In this document: positions 1 to 5,373 of the stretch, one piece after another
Numbering within the stretch: the stretch's first letter is position 1
How the letters are laid out: each line of letters begins with the position of its first letter
From: an uncultured Collinsella sp.
GTDB lineage: Bacteria; Actinomycetota; Coriobacteriia; Coriobacteriales; Coriobacteriaceae
Reading direction: 5' to 3'
Assembly: GCA_958349325.1 (NCBI GenBank)
Contig: CATWCP010000049.1
Span: forward strand, 1-7,858
Length of the DNA: 7,858 nucleotides
Program-made: the position numbers and the translations under genes
The notes under the pieces: generated by a model
The model's database searches: none
What the model was told of the DNA's origin: nothing
What the model saw: the letters and a program-made list of their open reading frames with translations, nothing else

Positions 1-380
1 GCGTTGGCATAGTCGCCCGACTGGAACAGCGCGTTACCCAGGCCCAGATAGGCCTTGAACGGCGTGGCATAGGAAGCATCCTGCGTAGCAGCAGAGAACG
101 CCTGAGCGGCCGTCGTGTAGTCGCCCACGGCGGCGAGTGCCTTGCCGCGGTTGGTGAGCAGCGCGCCGCGCTTGCCGTAGGTGCCGTCATTGAGGGCAGC
201 GGCGTAGGCCTCGGCGGCCTCGGCATACATGCCCAGGTGCATCAAGGCGTTGCCACGAAGGTGATCGGCCTCGCCCATAATCTCATCGGGAGTTTTTGCC
301 GCCCCAAGCATCTGGGCTGCAGCGGAAAAATCACCCGCGCGGTAAGCGGCGCGGCCCTGTTGGATCAGCTGGCTATTCAA
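1..380 (-). CDS. TPR-repeat protein, N-terminal part (runs off the left edge)
   Basis: The first 126 codons of a protein that continues beyond position 1. The reading begins LNSQLIQQGRAAYRAGDF and shows repeated helix-turn-helix units of tetratricopeptide type: GRAAYRAGDFSAAAQML, GNALMHLGMYAEAAEAYAAAL, GKALAAVGDYTTAAQAFSAA and GNALFQSGDYANA, with the small-residue and aromatic spacing usual for TPRs. No signal peptide or membrane segment is visible, so it is probably a cytosolic scaffold or protein-binding protein; no partner can be named. The start is a TTG at 378-380, chosen because AAGGGGA lies 5 nt upstream (386-392) and no ATG serves the start of the repeats. It begins 11 nt after the stop of the cyclophilin gene, so the two are very likely cotranscribed. 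The TPR assignment is pattern recognition; the specific function is unknown. Confidence 0.8.
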   Translation of the reverse strand, partial: MNSQLIQQGRAAYRAGDFSAAAQMLGAAKTPDEIMGEADHLRGNALMHLGMYAEAAEAYAAALNDGTYGKRGALLTNRGKALAAVGDYTTAAQAFSAATQDASYATPFKAYLGLGNALFQSGDYAN

Positions 381-391
381 GGAAGTCCCCT

Positions 392-934
392 TTACTCGTG
401 AACGATCTCGACATGGACGATCTCGTCGCCGGCACGCAGCTGCGAAATCACATCGAGACCCTCGACCGTGGTACCAAAGACGGTGTAACCGGAATCGAGG
501 TTATGCTGGGCGCCCAGGCAGAAGTAGAACTGCGAACCCGCGGAATCGGGGTCCATGGAGCGTGCCATGGCAAGGGCACCATCGACATGGCTGTTGCGCG
601 GATTGGTGGCAAACTCGCCCTTGATGCAGTAGCCGGGGCCACCGGTACCGGGCATGCCGTCGGGGCCCTCAAGGCCGGCAGCGACGTCGGCGCCGGACAT
701 GTCGCGGGTATTGGGGTCGCCACCCTGAATGACAAAGCCGGGCACATAGCGATGGAACTTAAGGCCATCATAGAAACCCATCGTGGAAAGCTCGCAGAAG
801 TTCGCGACATGAATGGGAGCGCCCTCGCCGTCAAACTTGACCTTGATGGTACCCTTCGACGTCTCGATAACGGCGCACTCGTCGCCGGCAAGCTGATACT
901 CGGGCGTGTAGAGCTCTTTCTTAAAACCAAACAT
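392..934 (-). CDS. cyclophilin-type peptidyl-prolyl cis-trans isomerase
   Basis: A 180-residue cyclophilin that catalyses cis-trans isomerisation of Xaa-Pro bonds and assists protein folding. The core signature FHRYVPGFVIQGGDP lies at residues 60-74; R62 matches the catalytic Arg55 of human CypA, and F67 and Q70 match Phe60 and Gln63. GSQFYFCL (133-140) and YTVFG (150-154) complete the active-site wall. The position of CypA Trp121, which contacts cyclosporin, is N145 by direct alignment of WLDGKH with NLDSGY, so poor cyclosporin binding is expected (inference). About 20 residues precede the first cyclophilin strand. There is no signal peptide or lipobox, so the protein should be cytosolic. 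The start ATG (932-934) has AGGAAGG 6 nt upstream. Its own promoter is seen at 974-1003, and the TPR gene follows in the same transcription unit. The family call is firm; ppiA/ppiB naming is not settled from sequence alone. Confidence 0.95.
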   Translation of the reverse strand: MFGFKKELYTPEYQLAGDECAVIETSKGTIKVKFDGEGAPIHVANFCELSTMGFYDGLKFHRYVPGFVIQGGDPNTRDMSGADVAAGLEGPDGMPGTGGPGYCIKGEFATNPRNSHVDGALAMARSMDPDSAGSQFYFCLGAQHNLDSGYTVFGTTVEGLDVISQLRAGDEIVHVEIVHE

Positions 935-973
935 GTGGTTCCTTCCTCGTGCGTTTAAAGCATATTTGTACGA

Positions 974-1003
974 ATTGTAGCAATAAGCATGCGCTTACAT
1001 CAA
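974..1003 (-). promoter_or_regulatory. Probable promoter of the cyclophilin-TPR unit
   Basis: On the minus strand, TTGATG (998-1003, 4 of 6 to TTGACA) is followed after 18 nt by TACAAT (974-979, 5 of 6 to TATAAT). The predicted transcript start is about 967, leaving an untranslated leader of roughly 30 nt with the AGGAAGG ribosome site at 941-947. The site lies in the only A/T-rich part of the 107-bp gap after the zinc-ribbon gene, where I see no terminator. Confidence 0.6.
984..997. repeat. Inverted repeat inside the promoter spacer, possible operator
   Basis: TAAGC-ATGC-GCTTA is a perfect 5+5 dyad around a 4-nt centre. It occupies 14 of the 18 spacer positions between the -35 and -10 of the cyclophilin promoter and touches the -35 box. 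A repressor or MerR-like spacer-binding activator could bind here. No regulator gene is adjacent, and a dyad this short can arise by chance. Confidence 0.3.
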
Positions 1004-1041
1004 TTGCGCACGTAGATTATGCCGACTATGGCGAACTAATT

Positions 1042-2184
1042 TTAGGAACGCTGCTGCGGCTTCCAGGAGCCCACGTTGGCGTCGTACTGATTCAGCGCGC
1101 TGTTGCCGCCCTGTGCGATGGGCGCCAGGATCTCGCTTTGGTGGGAACTCATCGACTCGCCATCGGGAATGGCCAGCGAGATATCCCAGCTCTGGCAGAT
1201 TACGTCGACGCGCTCATACATCCACTCGGCAAGCTGCTTTAAGTGGGCGAGGTCATCCGCATAGACCGTATCGTCCTGATACTTAAGGTTGTTAAGCTCA
1301 TCTTGCGTCTTTTTGATCTGGTCGCGCAGGGCGTAGGCACTCTGCGACAGCTCCTGACGGGTGGACAGCGGCGTTCGAAGATAACCGTTGTTAAAGGAAT
1401 CGATGACCTCGCCGATCTGGTCCTCGTCACCGTAGGACACGATGGTCTGATACAGACCGTCGAGCCTGGTATAGAGCTGATCATCGGTGAGCACGGTTTC
1501 TTCCTGGACCACCTCGGCAGAATCGTCTTGCTTGGTATCGTCCTCAGTCGCCTCGCCCTTTTGGCGCGTAGGGAAGGTCGTCTGCGCGGCCTGACCAAAC
1601 TGGTCATAGAAGCCAGGCATGACACCCATGGGATCGGCCGTCACGAACCAATAGGCACCGCCGCAAACGACGGCAAGGACCGTGATGACGATGAGCGGCT
1701 TGGGAATATGACGCTTGTGCTTGTGATAGGCGTCCTCGTCGGGATGCACCTTGCGCTTGGGTTTTTGAGCATCGTCATGCAGGGAAACGGGCGTGGGAAT
1801 ATCGACCTTGGGGATGCCGAAATCCTTATCGAAAGCCGGCAGCACGCAGGTCTCGTTAGGATCGGCGGCGTCCGAAAGCACCGCAGCGGCAGAGGCCGGC
1901 GCATGAGGCACCTCGGTATCGATCTGCTCTTGCGTTAGGCGCGGAAAGCCTGCCGTGCGGCCCGCTGCCAGGTCGGATGCGGCCGCGTCCTCGGAGAGGA
2001 TACCCGGAGCGGGGCGTCCGCATTTGGGGCACGTACGATCATGCGGAGAAAGACGGGCACCGCAGCCCTCACAGAACACGAACTCGGTGTGCTCGGGACC
2101 ATCGCCCGGACCCACATAGGCGTTGCAGTAGGGGCAGAACGAGACGCCGTCCTCGATAGTCTTAAGGCAATGCGGGCAGATCAC
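1042..2184 (-). CDS. Zinc-ribbon, single-pass membrane protein of unknown function
   Basis: A 380-residue protein that I do not recognise as a named family. Two zinc ribbons open it: C3-x2-C6 with C17-x2-C20 (CPHC/CPYC) and C38-x2-C41 with C52-x2-C55 (CEGC/CPKC). A low-complexity Ala/Asp/Pro linker follows (about 60-140), then a basic stretch KPKRK...HKHKRH (141-159) and one hydrophobic segment at about 163-182 (PLIVITVLAVVCGGAYWFV). The basic flank puts the ribbons in the cytosol and the C-terminal half outside. The outer part has an acidic linker (210-236) and a helical domain (about 235-335) ending in a Gln/Asn-rich tail. The GTG start at 2184 is chosen because AAAAGAGGA lies just upstream and the first ribbon then sits at the N terminus, as is common in such proteins. 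A TTG at 2214 would add ten residues (FELLRKEDAV region) but has no ribosome site. It lies downstream of the P-type ATPase with no terminator between, so cotranscription is possible. Function is unknown; a role in sensing or envelope processes is only a guess. Confidence 0.85.
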   Translation of the reverse strand: MICPHCLKTIEDGVSFCPYCNAYVGPGDGPEHTEFVFCEGCGARLSPHDRTCPKCGRPAPGILSEDAAASDLAAGRTAGFPRLTQEQIDTEVPHAPASAAAVLSDAADPNETCVLPAFDKDFGIPKVDIPTPVSLHDDAQKPKRKVHPDEDAYHKHKRHIPKPLIVITVLAVVCGGAYWFVTADPMGVMPGFYDQFGQAAQTTFPTRQKGEATEDDTKQDDSAEVVQEETVLTDDQLYTRLDGLYQTIVSYGDEDQIGEVIDSFNNGYLRTPLSTRQELSQSAYALRDQIKKTQDELNNLKYQDDTVYADDLAHLKQLAEWMYERVDVICQSWDISLAIPDGESMSSHQSEILAPIAQGGNSALNQYDANVGSWKPQQRS

Positions 2185-2188
2185 GGCA

Positions 2189-2197
2189 TCCTCTTTT
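2189..2197 (-). promoter_or_regulatory. Ribosome binding site that decides the zinc-ribbon protein start
   Basis: AAAAGAGGA on the minus strand lies 4 nt before the GTG at 2182-2184. The upstream TTG alternative at 2212-2214 is preceded by CTAACCTCGA, which has no purine-rich site. The short 4-nt spacing is the one weak point. Confidence 0.5.
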
Positions 2198-2229
2198 CGA
2201 AGCAATTCAAACAATCGAGGTTAGAGCAT

Positions 2230-2277
2230 AACATCGCCACGGCCCCACAGGAACAAGGCACCAATTCAACATCGCCA
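2230..2277. repeat. 10-bp direct repeat in the ATPase to zinc-ribbon gap
   Basis: AACATCGCCA occurs at 2230-2239 and again at 2268-2277, a 38-bp period (on the minus strand TGGCGATGTT). Both copies fall in the 103-bp gap between the ATPase stop and the zinc-ribbon start. I found no convincing promoter and no terminator hairpin with a T-tract in this gap. The repeats could be binding sites for a regulator or chance. Confidence 0.4.
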
Positions 2278-2287
2278 GGGCGCGTAG

Positions 2288-5011
2288 CTACTTTTTCTTT
2301 TTGCTTGGCATCGAGACTTTGATGCCTTGGGCGGACTTGGTCACGCGAGAGCGCTTGGCTCCGGTACTCTTCTTTTTCTTGGGCTGGGCCTGGACCACGC
2401 CCTCAAGTGCGCGGGCCTCGGCCTCGCGAGCGGTGCGATCTTCGCGGCGCTGCGCCATGTCGGCGGCGACGCGCTTGGCAAAACGCTCGGCCGTCGAACC
2501 CGTCGAGCTCACCTTGCCGCCACCGCGACCCAGGTGAACGCGCACACCACGGCCAAAACCAGTTGCGGCATGACGACGACGCGGCTTGAGCGAATCCATC
2601 ATCGTGGCGAGCTTAAAGAACACCGAGCAGGTAAAGATCACGATGACAGCCAAGATAACCATCTGGCCTATCGACAGGTTGGCAATAGACAGCAGCTCCG
2701 GGAAACCGATAACGCCCACCAGGATGCCGGCGACTACAAACACAAAAAGCACCACACGTAAGGGCGTGAGAGGCTGCGAGATGCGCCAGATCAGGCTGAC
2801 GCTCGCCGCGCACGACGTAAGCAGGCACATCGTAGACAGCGTGAGCTGGCTAAAGCCAAACACGCGCGCCACAAAGATATCGAGCGCCGCAGCCAAAATG
2901 ACTGCAATCGACGCCGGCAGCGCACGCTTGAGTACGTTAGTCAAAAATGACCCCTTCACGCGAGCATTGTTGGGCTCCAAACCCAGCACAAAGCCCGGCG
3001 CGCCGATGCAGAAGAAGTTGATGAGTGTCATCTGGATGGGCTCGAAGGGGTACGGCGGCAGTGCAATGCACAGCGCCGCCAGGCCCATCGAGAACAGCGT
3101 CTTGGTCAGGAACAGCGAGGCCGAACGCTGCAGGTTGTTGATGGAGCGACGGCCCTCGGCCACCACGGCGGGCATCGAGGCAAAGTCGTTGTCGACGAGT
3201 ACGATCTCGGCCACGTTACGTGCGGCATCGGAGCCAGCCGCCATGGCCACGGAGCAGTCGGCCTCCTTGAGCGCCAGCACGTCGTTGACGCCGTCGCCCG
3301 TCATGGCCACGGTGTGCTCGCGGCGCTTGAGCGCCTGCACGAGCTCGCGCTTCTGCTGCGGGGTCACACGACCAAAGACATGGTAGCGGTCCACTGCGGC
3401 ATCGAGCTTGGCCGGCGTATCGAGCGTCGTGGCGTCCACATAAGCGTCCGCCCCCGGCACGCCCACCACGCGCGCGATCGACGACACCGTACGTGGGTCG
3501 TCGCCGCTGATAACGTTGAGGGTCACGCCCTGCTCGTTAAAGTAGCCAATAGTCTCGGCCGCCGAGGCACGAATCTCGTCGCGGATGGTTACAAAGCCCA
3601 CGGGCTCGGCCTCGCCCACCATATCGCCATCGGGCGTAAAGCCGTCCACGCGCGCCACCACGAGCACGCGGCAGGTATCGGCAAGCTCGGCGACACGGTT
3701 CTCGACCTGCGAAAAAACACGATCAGAGAGCACAAATTGCGCCGCACCCATCACATAGGAGCCCTGCGCAAACGAAGCGCCACTCCATTTTTTAGACGAC
3801 GAGAATGGAATGACCGACAGCGGCTCAGACACCTCGACCGGGCGATCGGCGTAATAGTTGAGCAGCGCCTGGCAGGTCTCGTTGGCATCGGCCGAAGTCG
3901 CACGCGCGACGTTAGCCAGCGCAAAATCGAGTACCGTGGTATCGACGGGAACGGCCGCCTTGTCCGAGCCGGCGCCTAGGCTCACGCCCTCAACCGGCAG
4001 CTGATACGTGCCCTCGACCTCCATGCGGCCCGACGTGATGGTGCCCGTCTTGTCCAGGCACAGCACGTCGACGCGAGCGAGCGTCTCGATGCAGTAGAGC
4101 TGCTGCGCCAGCACCTTGCGGCGAGCCAGGCGCACCGTGGCGATGGCGAGCACCGACGAGGTCAGCAGCACCAGGCCTTGCGGGATCATGCCCAGCAGGG
4201 CGCCCACCGTGGACAGCAGCGCCGACGAAGGCACATGACCAGCCAATAGCTCGGAGAAGCACCACGAAAGCGCGCTATCGCCCGGGGTTCCCGCGGCATC
4301 CCACAGTTCGCTCACACTCGAGGCAAACAACGCCAAACCGAGCGGGATCATGATGATGCTCGCAAAGCGAACGATGGCGTTAAGCGCGTTCATGATCTCG
4401 GAATTGACCTTTTTGACGTACTTGGCCTCGTTATTAATTTTGGCCACGTAGTTGTCGGCGCCGACATGAATCACGCGGGCACGCAGCAGGCCCGAGTCGA
4501 TAAAGCTGCCGCTCATGAGCTCGGAACCGGGCTGTTTCTTAATAAGGTCGCTCTCGCCCGTCAGCAAGCTCTCGTTCACGAGCGCATCGCCCGAAACCAC
4601 CACGGCGTCGGCGGGAATCTGGTCGCCGCGCCCCAGGCGGATGATGTCGTCGAGCACGATCTGGTCCAGGTCGAGCTCCACCTCGGCGCCGTCGCGCACC
4701 GCGATGGCCTTCTTGGAGGTCAGCAGCGTGAGCTTATCGACCATCTTCTTGGAACGCATGGACTGGATGACGCCAATAGCGGTATTGAGGAACACCACGA
4801 ACAGGAACGTCAGATTCTTAAACGAACCGGTCAAAATGACCAGGAACGCCAAGATCACGTTGATCAAATTGAACAGCGTGCAGAGGTTCTCGATGATGAG
4901 CTCTTTGACCGACTTGGTCTTGAGCTCCATGTTGCGGTTGATCTTACCGGCGGCGATGCGCTCCTCGACCTCGGCGGTCGAGAGTCCGCGCTCGATATCC
5001 GTTGCTGCCAT
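2288..5011 (-). CDS. P-type (E1-E2, HAD-IC) cation-transporting ATPase, CtpE-like
   Basis: A 907-residue integral-membrane ATP-driven cation pump. Key sites: actuator loop LLTGES (149-154), phosphorylation motif DKTGT with D320, nucleotide-binding KKWSG (407-411), and hinge TGDGVND (571-577). Membrane segments M1-M2 lie at about 45-80, M3-M4 at about 215-300, and six more at about 630-805. The N-terminal LSTAEVEERIAAGKINRN and the order of motifs resemble mycobacterial CtpE, a calcium-uptake pump, which suggests Ca2+ or another divalent metal (family inference). Two oddities stand out: the M4 motif reads IPQGLVLLTS, with Gln where PEGL pumps have a metal-liganding Glu, and a basic, Ala/Lys-rich cytosolic tail of about 100 residues (from about 808) ends in KKKK. 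There are no N-terminal heavy-metal CxxC domains. The start is uncertain among GTG 5026, ATG 5023 and ATG 5011; ATG 5011 is used because a weak GGGA lies 6 nt upstream. The gene follows the tRNA-Arg terminator closely. Confidence 0.93.
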   Translation of the reverse strand: MAATDIERGLSTAEVEERIAAGKINRNMELKTKSVKELIIENLCTLFNLINVILAFLVILTGSFKNLTFLFVVFLNTAIGVIQSMRSKKMVDKLTLLTSKKAIAVRDGAEVELDLDQIVLDDIIRLGRGDQIPADAVVVSGDALVNESLLTGESDLIKKQPGSELMSGSFIDSGLLRARVIHVGADNYVAKINNEAKYVKKVNSEIMNALNAIVRFASIIMIPLGLALFASSVSELWDAAGTPGDSALSWCFSELLAGHVPSSALLSTVGALLGMIPQGLVLLTSSVLAIATVRLARRKVLAQQLYCIETLARVDVLCLDKTGTITSGRMEVEGTYQLPVEGVSLGAGSDKAAVPVDTTVLDFALANVARATSADANETCQALLNYYADRPVEVSEPLSVIPFSSSKKWSGASFAQGSYVMGAAQFVLSDRVFSQVENRVAELADTCRVLVVARVDGFTPDGDMVGEAEPVGFVTIRDEIRASAAETIGYFNEQGVTLNVISGDDPRTVSSIARVVGVPGADAYVDATTLDTPAKLDAAVDRYHVFGRVTPQQKRELVQALKRREHTVAMTGDGVNDVLALKEADCSVAMAAGSDAARNVAEIVLVDNDFASMPAVVAEGRRSINNLQRSASLFLTKTLFSMGLAALCIALPPYPFEPIQMTLINFFCIGAPGFVLGLEPNNARVKGSFLTNVLKRALPASIAVILAAALDIFVARVFGFSQLTLSTMCLLTSCAASVSLIWRISQPLTPLRVVLFVFVVAGILVGVIGFPELLSIANLSIGQMVILAVIVIFTCSVFFKLATMMDSLKPRRRHAATGFGRGVRVHLGRGGGKVSSTGSTAERFAKRVAADMAQRREDRTAREAEARALEGVVQAQPKKKKSTGAKRSRVTKSAQGIKVSMPSKKKK

Positions 5012-5034
5012 ACCACGTCCCATCACGTCGCGTC

Positions 5035-5040
5035 GGTATA
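5035..5040 (-). promoter_or_regulatory. Candidate -10 element for the P-type ATPase
   Basis: TATACC on the minus strand sits immediately after the T-tract of the tRNA terminator. It would place a transcript start near 5028, only a few bases from GTG 5026 and ATG 5023, implying a leaderless or nearly leaderless mRNA. No recognisable -35 is present, because that position falls inside the terminator stem. It is offered because no other room for a promoter exists in the gap. Confidence 0.25.
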
Positions 5041-5076
5041 AGAAAAACCGCCCGGACCATGCGAGGTTCGGACGGT
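5040..5076 (-). terminator. Rho-independent terminator of the tRNA-Arg gene
   Basis: On the minus strand ACCGTCCGAACC (5065-5076) pairs with GGTCCGGGCGGT (5047-5058) around the 6-nt loop TCGCAT. This is a 12-position stem with one A-C mismatch and one G-U. It is followed by TTTTTCTT. It starts 11 nt after the tRNA CCA and ends about 28 nt before the ATPase ATG at 5011. Confidence 0.88.
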
Positions 5077-5087
5077 CTTACGTTCGA

Positions 5088-5164
5088 TGGTGCCCCATGT
5101 TGGATTCGAACCAACGGCCTTCTGCTCCGGAGGCAGACGCTCTAATCCCCTGAGCTAATAGGGC
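5088..5164 (-). tRNA. tRNA-Arg, anticodon CCG
   Basis: A 77-nt cloverleaf read on the minus strand. The acceptor arm GCCCTAT (5158-5164) pairs with ATGGGGC (5092-5098) with one G-U. The D stem is GCTC/GAGC, the anticodon stem TCTGC/GCAGA around the loop CTCCGGA, the variable loop has 5 nt, and the T arm is GTTGG-TTCGAAT-CCAAC. The discriminator is A and the 3' CCA is encoded. The anticodon CCG reads the arginine codon CGG. By eye the neighbouring aroF uses CGC almost exclusively and I noticed no CGG in it, so this is a minor-codon tRNA. It has its own promoter (5176-5205) and terminator (5040-5076). Confidence 0.97.
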
Positions 5165-5175
5165 GAACAACTGCC

Positions 5176-5205
5176 ATTATACCCAAGTGCGCCACGGGCT
5201 ATCAA
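5176..5205 (-). promoter_or_regulatory. Promoter of tRNA-Arg with A/T-rich UP element
   Basis: On the minus strand TTGATA (5200-5205) is followed after 18 nt by a perfect TATAAT (5176-5181). The predicted start is at about 5169, leaving a 5' leader of only a few bases before the mature tRNA end at 5164 for RNase P to remove. Just upstream of the -35, 5206-5223 is T/A-rich (AAGCTTTTTCTTTTATTT), which resembles an UP element typical of strong stable-RNA promoters. Confidence 0.78.
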
Positions 5206-5284
5206 AATAAAAGAAAAAGCTTTGCAATTACGTGGGAGACACGGCGCAACGGCCCACTTTAGAAGGCAAAAGCGAGTCAGATAG

Positions 5285-5290
5285 TATAAA
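5285..5290 (+). promoter_or_regulatory. Candidate -10 element of the aroF operon
   Basis: TATAAA (5 of 6 to TATAAT) is the best plus-strand -10 upstream of the leader hairpin. It predicts a start at about 5296-5297. No good -35 lies 16-19 nt upstream, and a TTTAGA at 5258 is too far at 21 nt. A second A/T-rich match, TATATA at 5304-5309, would start transcription inside the hairpin. If the real start is instead upstream of 5249, the alternative pairing described in the findings becomes possible. Confidence 0.35.
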
Positions 5291-5295
5291 CTCTC

Positions 5296-5373
5296 ATGCA
5301 CCATATATACACGGCTCGCGATGCGGGCCGTTTTTTGCAAAAGTTATCCATCGAGGTGAGAGGCACACCATGA
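5296..5373 (+). CDS. Possible leader peptide of the aroF operon (25 aa)
   Basis: A short ORF of 25 codons beginning MHHIYTARDAGRFLQ and ending VRGTP. The ATG is the only plus-strand ATG between the tRNA promoter and the hairpin, and it lies 6 nt after the TATAAA -10 candidate, so it could be translated from a leaderless transcript. It has no Shine-Dalgarno site. Codon 5 is Tyr (TAC, 5308-5310), immediately before the terminator stem at 5311, and Phe is at codon 13. The ORF passes through the hairpin and its stop overlaps the aroF start as ATGA. The placement suits translation-dependent attenuation by tyrosine supply and coupling to aroF. An ORF this short can be accidental: the aroF frame is also open back to 5232. 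Confidence 0.3.
   Translation: MHHIYTARDAGRFLQKLSIEVRGTP
5311..5336 (+). terminator. Intrinsic terminator in the aroF leader, probable attenuator
   Basis: ACGGCTCGC (5311-5319) pairs over nine positions with GCGGGCCGT (5323-5331), with one G-U and a GAT loop. Six T follow at 5331-5336. It points rightward toward aroF, 34 nt before the aroF ATG. No plus-strand gene lies upstream that it could terminate (ATPase and tRNA are on the other strand), so it most likely acts on the aroF leader transcript. On the minus strand no T-tract follows, so it is not bidirectional. Confidence 0.8.

Noticed and set aside
296..958. 220-residue plus-strand ORF over the cyclophilin gene
   Set aside because: The opposite strand encodes a clear cyclophilin with all core motifs; the plus reading shows no family features.
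935..1041. Terminator after the zinc-ribbon gene
   Set aside because: Only a 3-bp GCC/GGC pairing is seen, with no T-tract; not supportable.
1243..1938. 231-residue plus-strand ORF opposite the zinc-ribbon gene
   Set aside because: Leu/Ile/Gly/Arg-rich shadow reading; the minus strand carries paired CxxC motifs, a membrane helix and a ribosome site.
2586..5153. Several plus-strand ORFs of 190-270 residues opposite the ATPase
   Set aside because: They lie over conserved P-type ATPase motifs on the other strand, and one runs into the tRNA gene; shadows.
5155..5340. 61-residue minus-strand ORF between aroF and the tRNA
   Set aside because: It overlaps the tRNA gene and its promoter, has no recognisable motif and would include the hairpin; treated as chance.
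5206..5340. T-box or other known riboswitch in the aroF leader
   Set aside because: No T-box sequence (AGGGUGGNACCGCG-like) or long specifier stem is visible, and the leader is too short for a T-box.
5232..5369. 46-codon N-terminal extension of AroF from a GTG at 5232
   Set aside because: It would read through the terminator hairpin, lacks a ribosome site, and the ATG at 5370 has a strong site and matches the family N terminus.
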